Source: Aphis gossypii
Lineage: Eukaryota; Arthropoda; Insecta; Hemiptera; Aphididae
Assembly: GCF_020184175.1 (NCBI RefSeq)
Contig: NC_065532.1
Span: forward strand, 34,472,001-34,536,000
Length of the DNA: 64,000 nt
Reading direction: 5' to 3'
Shown here: positions 25,600 to 40,900 of the stretch, in pieces
How the letters are laid out: the number at the start of each line of letters is the position of its first letter
Numbering within the stretch: position 1 is the first letter of the stretch
Position numbers and translations under genes: made by a program
The notes under the pieces: generated by a model
Seen by the model: the letters and a program-made list of their open reading frames with translations, nothing else
What the model was told of the DNA's origin: nothing
Databases searched by the model: none

Positions 25600-25960
25600 T
25601 ATATGTACGATTTCGACACGACGGACGGCACGACGTCCTTCCTCACACGTGCGCGCGCACACGTCCCGACCCATCCGTTCACGATAGCTGTGCGCTTAAC
25701 CTTGGGCGAGCTCGAGCACGGCGGTAGCTGAGAGAGGGGAAAGTGGAAAAAAAAAACGAAAAATGGTCGAAATAAAAGTGAAAATTCGGTTTTTAGAACG
25801 TCGTTTTCAACGTTGTCGTCATCGCGCTGCATTATGATATAATACAATACAGGTACGTGCACCGCGGGCTCGCGTCTGCTGTTATGATGACGGCGGCGGC
25901 TGTGGCAAAAATCGTCATTATCGTGATATTGACGAATATAGGTTGAGAAATGGCGATAGT
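25600..25960. promoter_or_regulatory. CpG-rich patch, possible enhancer or alternative promoter
   Basis: Locally dense CG dinucleotides (ACGACGGACGGCACGACG, GTGCGCGCGCAC, and GGCGGCGGC further on) in otherwise AT-rich DNA. Both strands are largely open over part of it, but no domain is recognised. The role is inferred from composition only. Confidence 0.25.
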
Positions 25961-26999
25961 ACATCGATCAAAAACCTCGAAATACCTATCTACTACTAGA
26001 GATTTTTGACATTAAAAAAAAAAAAGTAGTTTCCGACAAAAAAGAAATATAATAATATCAAAAATAGAGTATCGAAGGATTCGTGATCAAACGATATCAT
26101 TTTTTCCCCCGAGGACTTGATGAAATGTAAAAATCCAATTGTATATATACCTAACTTTAGTCCTATATATAATGTAATATTATTCATATCGATTTCATAC
26201 ATTTATTAATAATTCATTCGATCTGATTACGTAGAGCTAGCTGTTGTTATTTGGCTCTGCGTATAGTTTATTCAAATAGTTACAGTTACATTGTTGACGA
26301 GTATGACACGAATTTAAATTCACCAAGTGTAAATTTCATGTCTGCAAACACATTTCGCACAGAATTGCATATTTGACAATTTCGAGCGCATAATATACAT
26401 TATATATTATGATTATTGATCATCACTAATTTGAATGAAATATTGCAATACAGTCATCATCATATATACGCACACAAAAATTATACTTTATAAATCTGTA
26501 TATTACTATATATATATGTTTCTACGAGCAGTTTTTCAAACAAACAATTGTCGAGCGTACTATTTTACTATACGATAACGGGATTCAACGCAAATCCGGC
26601 CGTTAACGTCCCTCTCGAGCTTTAATTACGCCGTATCGTGATAATAGCATTATTGTAATTATATTTTCTCCGGTGATTTCGAGTGGCTGCAGGCCCCCCC
26701 CCCAAAAAAAAAAAAGAAAAAAGAAAAACAGATCGCGATCGGTATAAATCGTAAATATTATAATGTATAAATGCGACACCGCACGCATTGTTGTTATCGT
26801 TTAAGCGTAGGTATATATATAATATTATAACAACAGCAGCTGTGCAACGCCTGCAGTACGAGCGAATAGTTTCTCGCGGTCCTGATAATATGCGTATGCG
26901 TATACGATGTACCTATACCCATACTCTCGGTATTATAATAATAATATATTCGTGAGCGTGTTAAAATATTATATTATGACTGCGGTATGAAGAAAGAAG

Positions 27000-27560
27000 A
27001 AAGGTTGAAAGGCGACCGGCGACGGCCGGCTTAACCCTCGGGCCGCCGTAACGCAATTATATAACGTATAACCATGTACCTCCGCCGTTCCGTGAACTTT
27101 CACATCGTGTGCGTACGGCACAACGTACTATATAACGTGTACGATATACGTACATTGTACGTATGTATTATGCGTACATTATATATTATTATTCGTTCGT
27201 ATCATATGTATATCGTGTAGAGGCGTATTATATACGTACACGCGTTATCGCCACGACCAGACTAATTGACGCGGTCGCGAGTGTGTGTGTGCGCGCGAGC
27301 GGTGACAGAACGGGGTGCGTCGCAACGTTGCGCTGTAATAATAATACGAATAATATCGAGTGTTATGACGAAGTCGAAACCGTTAACGGTGCACTTTATA
27401 CGACACGACATTTTCACCGGTCAACGAACGGTACGCGAATTCGTCGAAAACGTTGAAACGTTCTACGATGCGTGTGCAACGTCTCTGTTCTTTCTGCGAG
27501 TGCACGCGAAACTCGAGTGTTTACAATATTGCAATTGTAATGGGATGTTGTATAAAAAAA
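27000..27560. promoter_or_regulatory. CpG-rich patch with short open frame, unassigned
   Basis: A second CpG-rich island-like block (27005-27050 and 27260-27530). On the plus strand a frame from ATG 27365 to the stop at about 27578 reads without interruption through CpG-rich codons. It is followed by an acceptor-like TTTTTCGCAG ending at 27605. I recognise no domain. It could be an alternative promoter, a non-coding RNA exon or an enhancer. Confidence 0.25.
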
Positions 27561-27698
27561 AAAATTGTGATTTATATTAATGACATTGTATTATATTTTT
27601 CGCAGGCCGTACAAAATAATATACTCGACCGATCCGCTCATGGATCTAGTGCAAAACACTAAACGATTGGACGGCGTGTCTGCACATATGCGAATTTG

Positions 27699-27730
27699 TA
27701 TTATTATTATTATTATTATTGTTGTTGTTA
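27699..27730. repeat. (TAT)n then (GTT)n
   Basis: A run of TAT/ATT units passes directly into three GTT units. Confidence 0.85.
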
Positions 27731-28088
27731 TATTACCATTATACATATATCTAATTTTGGATTATCAAAGTTTATTTAGTGTGGCTTTGAATAAATAACC
27801 ATACGTAGATCAACTACCACTTCAAACGCGTACTTTACCTAAATTCAACTTCAGGGTTGAATCTTGAAAATATTATGTTCTATAAATGTATTTACACACA
27901 CATATATATACATAAATATAGATATGCATAATAATTATCATTACATTTAGAACGAAAAACGAAAATACTAACAGCTATATAAATAAATACATTTCTATTT
28001 TATGAAATTGATATTATAATCTCCCCACTCTTGAATTTCTGTATTTTATATAAACTTGTAAATCAGTGCGTATTTAAAATAATGCTCC

Positions 28089-28114
28089 TATATATGTATA
28101 TATATATATATATA
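28089..28114. repeat. (TA)n microsatellite
   Basis: TA dinucleotides with one TG interruption near the left end. Confidence 0.9.
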
Positions 28115-31100
28115 CACATACCGATGTTAAGTAAACATAATATAAATACCTACATATATTATACGACGGCGTAAAATTCGGTGAAAACGAACCACGACAA
28201 CCAAAACGGGTACTCTGTACACACACACACATATATATAAATATGATAGATATATACGTCATATATGTATGAGTGTATGTGTTGTAGTAATACAGTAAAA
28301 CCAAATGTGTAAAGTGGTCGCGCGCATATTATGCATAATAATTATGTTAATGTGCCGAAAACGTAATAAAAATCCGTTACCTATACTATGTTTTTCGTAG
28401 CAGTCGTCTAAAACGGTAAAAGTAGAAAACGAAAACCTACACCACTAATCACTACCTATCTACAACACATCTGTATAATAAGCGTCTATATGTACACTGT
28501 GTATCGACCACGTGCAGTTGTACACATTATACGTATATTATACCTACTATAAATGCGTTTTTATTTTAAAACATAATCCGACCGATGGACCCGCGGAGGC
28601 AGTTTAATATTATTGTTTTAAATGTTTACGACGTACGACGCGCGACTCGTTAAACTGATTACTGATTTGTGTTTGCATGATGTATTATCATAAATTAGGT
28701 TACGAGTTAAATATTTTCATCGTTTGGATGATTTGAGTACGTCTTTCCTAATCGATAAAGCCTATTATAACTACGGACGTGATATCAAAGTATGTGATTT
28801 GTTTTACTGATACAAACTATATTCTAGTACAATATGACGCCTTGAATTTATAGGAGTTTAAAATGTAAATTTGTTGCGAGAACATAATTTGTCAATTTAA
28901 ACTGTAAAACTTAAAAACAAAATACAGTATAATATTTAAAAATATTAATTTTTCATTCTAGGCCAGATAAATTATATTAAAATAATTATTATAGCCACTA
29001 AAAAAAACCTGTGCTTATTAATATATATTACCATATTATATGATTACAATACAATAGAATATAGATACAATACTTCGAATTTCAAAAAAAAAAAAATCGT
29101 TTATAAATAAATAACACTATATAGAATTGACGATTGATAAATCATACGGTGTTCAAATTGTTGTAAGTTAAATTAAATTTGTGTACAATAAAATTACAGG
29201 GTCGTCGTATACGTTAATTTAGCGTTTTATTCATAATGCATTTAAAAAAAATAATTTATAGTGCTGACCACATACCAATAAATATATATAAATAGCTAAT
29301 AGGACGTTATAAGATTGTATGCGTTCATAAAAATAATTAATGAATAAGAATAATCAAAATATAATATATTGATTAGGATATGCATAACATAATTTCAAGT
29401 CATAATATACAGGCTTACATATTATATCGTGGAAAACAAATAAATATTTATTATTCATTTTCCGAAAACTACCAACTAACAAATTATGTATCTAAAATGC
29501 CATTTATGATTGATTTATGCAAGTATACAGTGATTATTGAATTTATATTAAAATTATTATAATTCTATAATGTTATGTTTTCAGATTAAAATAAACAACA
29601 TCATCGTAACACTATAACATGTAAAAAGTAAAGCCCTCTCGCGCTGCTGATTATTTAATAACATACATTTTATAAGAGATCTCTTGTGTTCGTTTAATAA
29701 ATTCCAGTACATTATAAAACATACTAATATGAGCTATATAGATGACATTTCAACTAAATTTTATATTTTTCTTGCAAAATAGTTGTACACAACTCTTAGG
29801 AATTAAAACTAACAGTGTTAATATATTGATATCACATTTAGGTAATACATATTTTGTAATTTGTATTAATGCATTCCATTAAAGTACAAAATGCATTGCA
29901 ATTCAAATAATATTAAGCATAATGTATTAAATTGTTTCATAATTTTATTTATTTAATATATAAAGAATCAATTTTTTAATTAGATATTAGTGTATACTAA
30001 CACCTAGATTGTAGAGTAGTATATACCTACCTAAGTTATATAATATTTTTGAAAAATAATTCAAATTAATCTTTTTTAGATGGTTGATCAGAGTACCAAA
30101 ACTTTTCGTGGAATAATTAAGACAGAGTCTAATATTTTGAGTTAATTTCTCCTGCGTGTTTAATTTAATGAAATACTACTTAGTTTTATCGTTATTAGTG
30201 TAGACAACAATAATAACCATAAACTAATTATCTTATTTTTGTCATACATATTAATCAACACATATACACACACGTCTTATAAAGTCCAATCTATTAACTG
30301 TAAAAATATAAACTAGACTTAATAGATACAAATCGATACTAAATATCCTAATTTATCTATTTTTGGTAGGTATACTAAACTATCAAACATGCGATAAATA
30401 GTATACTGAATAAGTATCGCAGTTTTTAATTTTTAACGAATCTTGGTAATGTTTAATATTTCATTTCTACAATTTCGTCATCAATACAATTTATAAAATA
30501 TCACGGTATAAATATATTTATATCTAACGTAAAACGAATGATCATAATATTTAGAACTATTAAATTTTATGAGAAATCTGTAAACATTTTTAAAATGTGT
30601 TACATATATTGCATTATAGTTTAAAATATCCAGTCGTGCAATGCAGATAACGATAATAATATTTTATATTATATAATACATTAAAGTGAACGAATGTACG
30701 CTTGAGAAATTTTCTGAGGGGAGTGTCGATCAAAATATGTACAAGTACGGTAGATGTCAAGAAAATATTGTAACAAACTTTTCAAAAAGTTTTTAACGAG
30801 TAACACAAAACACACATTGTTTATTAAACCTCTCTTCGCTAGATTCAATGCATGTGTATGTTACCCTTTTGTAAAAAGAAAAAATAATATTTATAGAGGT
30901 TTACATGTTTTGGTTTCGGTTCGTTGTAATGAAGTTTTAAATTTCAACCTATGTATATTTTCACAACGATGAAAACATGTACCATCTACTTTACCTTAGA
31001 TGTATAAAATTTAATAATAATAATATATGTACTAATATGTTATATTATTGTACTTAAAAACAAAACAACTTGATTTTCTCTGTTATTTTTCTAACAGTAT

Positions 31101-31131
31101 TCACTTATAGTAGTAGTTAGTATATACAGCT

Positions 31132-31132
<1 letters not shown>

Positions 31133-31169
<37 letters not shown>
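31133..31169. repeat. Compound (GT)7(AT)11 microsatellite
   Basis: Seven GT units pass directly into an AT run. Confidence 0.92.
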
Positions 31170-31171
<2 letters not shown>

Positions 31172-34100
31172 GCACATTTAAGAAAACCAACACAATGTAT
31201 AGTATTGAAATAAATTGCGGGAAGATTGGTCAATCATTTTTTGGACAAAAGCTTTAAATCAAAACCACAAACATAAATAAATTACTAATCGTAAGACACA
31301 AAGAGGACAATACAAAAAATCATTGCGGTAAGTGTCTTTATGTGTGTATGTCTTATTTATCCACGAGTCTATGGTTTCGAGTTTTCGAAGTGACGTGTGG
31401 TCGGTCGTTGTGGGTCGAGGAAAATAATATTGGACTGATTGAGACATGTGTACACAGAACTACAGAAGTGCGTGCCACATGACGCATGTTTCGAAACGAA
31501 TAAAAGCAACACAAGCACGCATTTCATATCAGAATATGTTTTATTAAAATATTTAGACCGAAAGCATTTTCGAAGTAAATGACTATTAAAATTTACTGTA
31601 GCGGTTCAAACTGTATTCTACCAATACCGTATTATACACTCAGAGAACCTAAAACTATACACTATTATAAAGTACGCACTTGCGTCGACATAAAACGGAA
31701 CGTTAATTAACCGTCTTGTAGTCATGGTTAAAATAATTACAACGCCGTTCAAAGAGCCTTTGCAAAATATACACTGTAAGTATTTCTAATAATAGTACAG
31801 TGTTAACATCAATTGTATACATGATGTACCAATATAATATTATAATAGAAATACTTTTGATAGTGAAAATCGAAAGAAAAATAATAAGCGAAAGCAAACA
31901 ATGGACTATCTGCGAGGCCACTGCGCCATATTACTAAATAATTATAATTCACTTGTAATATTGAAAACAAAAGCAAAAACAGCATATAATATATATATAT
32001 ATATAAGTAGGTGCTATCTGCAGTACTGCATAATAACTGCAGTAAATAATATAAAAAAAATTCCCTTATTGTTGTATACACGAATCTATTCTTAGTATAA
32101 AGCACATTCAACGCGTAATTAATTTTATAATAGTAAATTATTCATATTTCTATACATTTGTAACGATTAAAAAGCAAAATTAAATTCACCGCTGAGAGTT
32201 TTCGTAAAAATTAAGTAAAAAAAGTCGTATAATACTGGACGTGGTGGTTTATAAATAAACATTATACCGGTACTCACTAAAAAAAACATTGATCTAACTC
32301 ATATGCTACTTAATATTAAGTATTATGTAATCGCGATGAATTCATCGTATGTATGTATAATATGATAAAGAGAAGAAAAAAGTAAAAATTATCGAATAGA
32401 TAGTATCCCTCCGCGCGGCAACCTTTCATATTCATATTATATATTATTAATAATAATATACTATAATATATAATATAGTATACTTTTTAATCGTTCGATC
32501 GAGAAACCCAAACGGGTAAACCGGAGTAATTACTTTCTTTTTCTTCACGAAACAACATTGAAAATCGCGAAACATTCCGTAATAGCTGCGGTACCAAATA
32601 AGTTGCGAAATCAATCACAGCGACCGTGAGGTCAAATCGAATCGTGTCGTTTATAGAAAGAATAAAAGTATCGCCAGTTGTTTTGCCGTATTATTGCACA
32701 GTATAATTATTACATTGTACGGTCGGGAACGTAAAAGCAAAATAAAAAAAAGTAGATTAAATAAAACGTTAAGCAAAACATTGTACTCGGAAATTTATAC
32801 TCAATAATGACATAATAAATAAAACATCTATACAGATGTTGATCGCACGCATGGCATTTATTTTAAGTTATTACTACGACAATAATAGTCAATCGTATCA
32901 GTATTATCATCATTTTATTATTAAAATACCTTACAGCGTGCACACTGCACATACTGTGTGTATTTGTACTGTTAGCGTAACGTCTATAAACAGTTTTGCG
33001 TACTTCGTACGAATTGTCGGTTAAAATGTTTTGCGTTTATTGTTATAATTAATAATCCACAAATAATTTTAATTGAAATAATCCCAATATAATATATTAT
33101 AATAAATTGTAGTCGCTATTTATATGCAGCTTAAAAAAATAAGTAAGTAGGTACACTAAAAGTTGAATGTATTAACAGGTATCAATAATTATTGTAATTC
33201 TATATAAGAATTAATCATAAAATACCGAAATCATAAACAAACAAAGATATTTTTATTTAAAAATTCAACTACCATTGTATAGTATAACGACTCTGAAATT
33301 AAATCGAGGCGTGTATCCCCCCGGAAATCGAATAAAAGTACAACTTATTACTTAAACTTTAATATATTATGATACGAAAGTCGGGGGAAAAATTAAATTA
33401 CAATATTCATGCTTTACATCGGTATAAAACACGTATTGTTTAGACAGGTCGTAAACAACGGATATTGGAATATGACTAAATCGTGATAAGTGTAATAATA
33501 TATAGGTCGTGTCGTTCCTTGTGCGAGTAAAATTAGGCCAAACATCCGAAGGATATATAGAACAATCACAACTGATTATAAACAACAAAGGTAGTGTTTA
33601 TACATAATATAACGTATTACGTATTAGACATAAATAGTAAAAAAAAATATAATAATATAATATTACTACGCTATTAGTTTAATATATACCTATATCTAAT
33701 ATAAATAATTAATTTATACGTGATACACGCGTACTCGGAGATACTTGCGCGCTATCAGCTGTTGACTTACTCGCTCATTGTATATTGAAATAGCCGTGTA
33801 CGATGATCAATTATTGCATTAAGATGTGTAAGCAGGTAGAATGTTGATACGATGTATGTATATAATAATATAATAATAATACAGCTTACAAACACGCTTA
33901 TCAACCACCTTCGACGAAAGCGGAATACTATACGGTCGATAAGACGCAATCGGTTGCGAAATTATTATCGTCGTATGATAGTATATCATTATTTCAACCG
34001 TTTCGCGAACGGATGTGGGTTAACCTACATAATATTATTAGACATTTTGAGACCGCGATGATTCAAAATTTCGTTCGACGGTGGCATCGACACTCACTGA

Positions 34101-36184
34101 ATAATTTCTTAGGCATACATGCTGCAGAATCGCGTCGTACCGATTTATTTTATATAATATTCACGATAAAATACTGCAGTGAGCATAAATATTTACAGAG
34201 ATACTCGGATCACGCACAGATTTGGAAACGTTTAACGTCACGGACACGACTAACGACAATATACATATAATAATAATAATAATAATACGCATCGTTTGTT
34301 CGGGAAAAAGGTCATTTCGGATTTTTTTTTGCCAGTTGCCATTTTAAGAATAGGTAGACTGCGGAAACGATAAATATTTTTCGTTACTCGCATTAAATAT
34401 TGTATAATGGATAAAATATATACTCGCAGGCTACTCGGAAGTGAAAAGAATTTCGAAAAGGAAGATTTCGTTTGAACATAATAGACTGTTTTGAGGCTAT
34501 TGAAAGTGAAAATCGATATTCTTCGCGAGCTGTAAGATGCACACCTCTATATAGGTATACACGTAAAAAAAAACAACCGTCCTCAGAACCGGGTCAGGTC
34601 TACGAACGACCTCCCTCGTAGGCATGACGGATCTCTTGGACAGGCGCTTACAAAGGTCGTGTTCTATCACTGGATTTCATTATTATGTTATTATATTATA
34701 TATACATTCATCACATATTCAATGAAGTATATACCTATATATATTATGTATACACATGTAAAAGGTAAATACTTCAGTGTTGTATTCATACACGCAACCT
34801 ACCCATCACACGAACGTACAAAAGATACATTAAATAAACATTGGTATTAAAATGTTGGTAGCCAACAAATCATTTTTCCAATATCACACGATTCCTTATA
34901 ATATTGTGTAGGTATAAAGCAATATTTATTGCACGTCGTGGTCATCATCGTTGTTGGGCGGAAATAAAGAGACACACATTTTATTTTATTATAAATGTAT
35001 AGAGGTATTTAAAGAAAATTTTTTTTTAGGCAACAAAAATTTGATTAACACATGTACCTATATATATTTATTTTTTATTGAGGGGGAGGGGTCAAATATT
35101 ACACAGGTCTATCCAGTTCTAAGTAAAAGTAATATTCGATACATTTTAATGGCATGTTTAACTGTATTAAAAAATATTGTGAAATTGCTATAATACAATT
35201 TAATCCTATGAATATTATTAGTTATTCATTATTCGCATAAAATGTATAATCTGTTTTTGTTATTGTATACATTTATTATGTATTACCAAGAAAAAAATAT
35301 ACGAACAATGAATACTGCAGATAAAACAATAGCTGTCACTTTTTAAACGACAATAGTTCTGATTTTTTCGCAAATTTCATTAGGAACTGTCAAAATGAGC
35401 TAATGTTGTATTTATGATAAACTTAATAACAGTTCAAGAGCTTTTTTGTTTGAAACCAATTTAAAAACAAAATTTGATAACAATAATTCCACTTAATCAC
35501 TATCCTTATATGCTCATAATATACATTTTATTTACACCTATAGTATGTTGTTTTCCGATTATTTTACAAATCTACGATATCATATGTTACGCGTGTATCA
35601 ATAGTTTTAAATGTATGTATAAGAAAGGTCGAAAATTGAACAACAAATACATTACAATGGAATTTATGGAAATAAAAAATAATATACACATCATTTTACA
35701 AACATTTAATACTCATTATTATTATTATTATTATTATTTACTATTTTTTAGTAATACGTATACATTATAGTATAAATACTCATTAGATATTAGGTATATT
35801 TATTTTCAAAAATATTTTAATTTTATGTTTAAATGCCATATTTATATACACTATACCTTGACATGTGAATTTGACTTGACTTTGTATTCAGTTTGAATAA
35901 GATGAATATGACATGATAATATTATATGTATACGTCGGCACTATGATAGAGTTATACGGCGCTATATTCATTCAGCTTGATAATTTTCGGTGTAACTTCC
36001 ACATTATTCTTTAGAAGCTTGTCGCGTACTCGCGACCTACGAAAATGACCCTAAAACTATCCAATTAACAAAATATGCAGAACTATTCATCAGAAGGAGG
36101 TACTCAAAACATCATCGTAAGTATTTTATTTGCATATTACATTATAATAACGAACACTCACACACAAAGTTGTATACATACAGA

Positions 36185-36520
36185 CTAAATCCCAAATTTG
36201 GCCTCTGTTTTCGAGGATCGTAAACATAATTAAATTAGCATTCAATCACGGAGTCGACTGCACCGCCAAGGCCATAGAAATTGTACAGCATGATTGCCGC
36301 GTTTTTTTTTTTCGGAAAGACTTTCATAGGCGAGACTGTAGTGCTAACGTTGCCGCCTCCACCGCCACAGAGGGTTCTGAAATCCTTGACCGGATTTCAT
36401 ATGTACACGTGAAAAACGATACGTGTGGTATAATACATATATATAATATATATAACACACACGCGGCGGTCCGAATCAACAATCTCTCGTCCGAATCGTG
36501 TACTCCAGTGGTGCGAAATA
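36185..36520. promoter_or_regulatory. CpG-rich patch with a long stop-free frame, unassigned
   Basis: GC-richer unique sequence (GCCGCCTCCACCGCCAC and others) in AT-rich surroundings. One plus-strand frame beginning CAG ACT AAA near 36181 stays open for roughly 120 codons, but it runs through a T homopolymer and an AT/AC microsatellite, so it is probably not coding. It could be an enhancer, or the remnant of a coding sequence. Confidence 0.2.
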
Positions 36521-37679
36521 TAAGAACGCATTTTTTTTACGATTTTTATTGTTATTTATAATGGTATATAGACACAATGCTCGACGACGACGAAAAAAAA
36601 TCAAGACCGGATTTGAAGTCGAAATCTAACAATATCGTATACAGAGCGCGTACATGGTACATGAACACACAAACATGATGTTATATAAATTGGTTGCCCA
36701 AATATCTGCAGGGTATATAGGTAGGTTGTGATAAAACAGCATTTCTGGATTCCCTGCACGCGGTCGGCCGCTCGAGCATCGAAAATCGCGATCGTATGTG
36801 TTTATATATGGGCGAGACAACAATAATAGTATTGTAATAATTATTATCTACACTCGAAAGGTGCGTTTCGCATACGAATCCGATCCCAATACGAGTGGCA
36901 CTAAACGGTTGCCATAAAGCCAAAGCCATAAATAATAATAATATTATACTATCTATTACAAGGTCGATTGGAATACATACATAATATTATATATTATATG
37001 GGTGTATTATAGTTATAATATACTCTTGACACGGATGACATTGGTGAATAATATAATACGAACGGTGACAAACGATATTTTTTATATACTCATAGAATAT
37101 ATACTTCTACCTGTCTCCCTACTCACAAATTGCGAATGAAAATAACACTATAAATTAATAATAACGAATACTAATCGCGAGATGAAAGTGAGTGCGGATT
37201 TATTAAGAATCGATTGACTTGCGCGAATTCAAATCATGTACGCGCCTATTATAATGGCTGTAAACACGCCATAATAAATTATATGATATTATTCTATTTT
37301 AATATATTTATTATACACGTGTACGTGTTGTGTATTACAGCAGAGATTGATTTTTTTTTTACCAATATGTGTTTATTGTACATCGACCCTCGATGTGATG
37401 GATCAATCATAAAACCACGTACCGCATCAGTTTTATTTCAATAAATATTCAAAATATTCGTATTATCACGAAAGAGTCTAATTATTATTATATCGATCGA
37501 ATGTACCTAGTTTTTTACATCTGGAAAAATTTTACAAAGTCGTGCAAAGTCGTATAAATACACATTAAGCCAATAATACGCGTCTCACGCCGTTAGAAAA
37601 TAATATGTATTTGTGTATATAGTAAATGCCCATAAATTTAAAACGATATTATTTATTCTTTGACGCGTTTTATAAGTAT

Positions 37680-37930
37680 ATATTATTATATACGTCATAC
37701 TATATAATCGCGCACAGTACAGTGTGCGTGCGTACGCGACTCTGTTACGAAACAACGAGTGCGGCTGTTACGACATCTCCGGCGTAGCGGCAGCGGGGCG
37801 ACCAGCTCAGGAGAAATTGCGAGAAGACGAGACTACTACATAATACAGTAGAAATGTTCGTACGTAGGCGATATATTTTTTTTCTTCTTTTCTTTTCTCG
37901 GCGGGGGTAACGCGGGCGGCCGCGTTTATT
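37680..37930. promoter_or_regulatory. CpG-rich patch, possible regulatory element
   Basis: Dense CpG words (GTGCGTGCGTACGCGAC, GGCGTAGCGGCAGCGGGGCG, CGCGGGCGGCCGCG) in an otherwise AT-rich region. No reading frame of interest. Confidence 0.25.
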
Positions 37931-40900
37931 GACTGATCACATTTCTCTCTAGAACGATAGCGAATTTCATATAGCTATCGGAAATCCAAATAGGTATCTA
38001 TACATATTATTACAATAAATACAATATAATATGATATAAACTATTTAATGGGGGTTTTATACTTTTTTTTAAAAAAATTTTTTATTTATTTTTTTTTTAT
38101 ACGAGAGGTACTTACCACGTCATATTATTACGTATTGATTAAGATAAATAAACCAAACCTTCGACAAGAAAGACAACTTAAATCGATTTATAAAGAAAAT
38201 AATAACAATAATACGAAATGACGTGAACAATACTACATTGATGAAGTGTATGGTTGAACGAAATTCGAGTGGATAATACAAATAATATAAATATAAATTG
38301 TACAGTTAAATAGAAATGAGTGAAATAACTAGTTTTTGGCATTAGTATCTATATTGATAAGGATATATAAATTATAATATCGGCAAGTCGTTTTTCCTAA
38401 TCCATTTTTTTTTTTTACACATAGAATACCTACTGTCTAAAAGTTTTCTAATGCTTCCGACCTTGACCTTGAATATACAGAGGTGTGTTAAAAACGACAG
38501 AACGAGAATACGTAAGTATATAATACGAAAAAGTTTAATATAATTGTCTTTTTCTGATTTATCTCACCGAATTAACCACGACCATAATTTTGTCCTGTAT
38601 TTTGGTTTTTAAACACTCTTATTATATTTTATTTATTATGATTTGTTGATATACCTCCCAATAAAATAATAATAATATGTTTGTTTACTTTACTCACAAA
38701 CATAAACGTACACCTGTAAAATTCAATTGATTGTTGTTTTTAAATATATCTATATAAATATGCATGCATATGGTGGTGGTATAGATCAGCATGTCATATT
38801 GGTTCATGGATATACACCATATATCATATTGGCATGAATAATTATATTTTGTACAGTTAAAAGTATACAATATAATACCTCTGATAATTTTTTCACAGAA
38901 GTAATTACTGTGCTGAGTTAAGTAATAATTTGGGTCAAATGTCATAATTATATAATATATTACCTATATTAACGAAATGATAAAAAAATGTATGCACCTA
39001 ATTTAATCATATGATACTCACACTATAGGTAAATAAGTATGATAAATTTACCGTACAGAATAATGTAAATTATAACGAACTATACCTACATACGTATATA
39101 ATAAAATTATAAAAAAAAAACAATGTAAATTGAACAAGCTAAGTAATGAAAAATAGCTAAATTATAATAGAAAAATAAAAATTATTCAAAAAATGTCATT
39201 GTATTTTGTAAAATATTATAGTGTGAGCATTATAACTGATATAGGCATAAATAAAATTATATGTCAATTTTATTAGAAGTACCGAAACCATCAAAAAAGG
39301 CTATTATTTTGAAAATTTTCAAAATAAGTAACCTATATTTTTTTTAAAAACAAAACATACAAACATTTACGAATTTTAATTTTTTAATTTTAAACCTACA
39401 TTATAGTTCATGACTAAGATTTAATACTTATTAAATGAAATTCAATTCAGAAAAATTAGTAAGTGTTTAATAAAAATAAATTTTACGAGCCATAAACACT
39501 TGTCAAACCATTGTTAAATAATGTATTATAGATACCTATGTCCTATATTATATTGGTTTAAATAAAAGATATATGAAATATTATATGCATGTATAGATAT
39601 TAGATATTATATGCAGACAAATAAAATGTACATAATAATTATAATGTTATTGCATACTATATTCTAAATCACATGAAAAAGACTTGCATCGAAATTGTTA
39701 TAAAAATCCTATAAGTAAATGCAATATTACACAGCATAAACCTAATATTAGTGACCAAAAACGACGTTAGAATATTTGCACAGACATTATTTTTCTAAAG
39801 TAATTTGAAGTAAAAACACGCCGAAGAATGGTAGAAAAACGAATATTCCTATAATTTACCATAACATGAGCAATAATACTTACCTACCTAATTATACGGT
39901 AGAGTCCTAATCGTGAGATAAAAAAATTCAATTTTAACGATAAAATATCAATCGTAATAAATATTATTATGTTTGCATACGTGTTGCATCTAAGCACCAA
40001 TGGGTTATTGAAATTCACCGCACCCGTATGCTATTATTAATTTTAATTTGTATTTCGTTTTTATTCAATATATACGTAGTCTCTGTGTACGCGAAAATAA
40101 AGAAAATTCAAGGGAAGTAATATAGACACGACGCGGAGTGTGATAACATACGTATATATAATTGATGGAGTATTGGTCTGTTTATAAGAATTTAGTTGTG
40201 CAAAGAAAAAAATTGTGCAAGTTTCGCTGACCTTGGCAAGCGTGGCTCAGTGCAATGGTGAGAGAGCAGTAATAATAATAATAACGCGATCTTGTCATCC
40301 TACAACGATGTTCGAGGCCACCATTTCCATCCACGTCCCACTCTCGTTTGCTATACACGTAAAATGCACATACATACAATACATAATACGTATTATATAT
40401 ACCTACATATTCAGCAAACACATATTTCTATATATGTCGATTATTATTGTTGTTATTGATTCTAACCGCAGATTTAAGACAAGGAATAAGGAGGAGTGAC
40501 TTCGTAACAAGTATAATAACTAAATAAATTATATATATATATATATATTTTATAAATACCGGATAGGTAGCTGTTGTAGGTATATAGGTATGTATCACGG
40601 TTTATTATTATAAGCATATCAGTATACGTAAATAATGAACTATTGGAGTATAACATCAACAGCATCGTCGTCAATCACCAATCGATTTCCAAAGTTAAAG
40701 TTTTCGTAGTATCCTAACTGCGGAAATTGTATTAAAATTTAATAGATTATTATGATTTTGAAATTTATCGAACACATAGCATTTTCTAACTTATAATATC
40801 TACATTTAAATGTTTTTTTTATTGAAATATAATAATATTTTTACTGAAGAACAAAACGTATAGTTTATCATACCGTTTGGATAAATTTAAAAATAAATGA

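Noticed and set aside
40182..40499. Overlapping frames on both strands near 40.2-40.5 kb
   Set aside because: They contain AAT/AT repeats, have no domain and no convincing exon borders on either strand.
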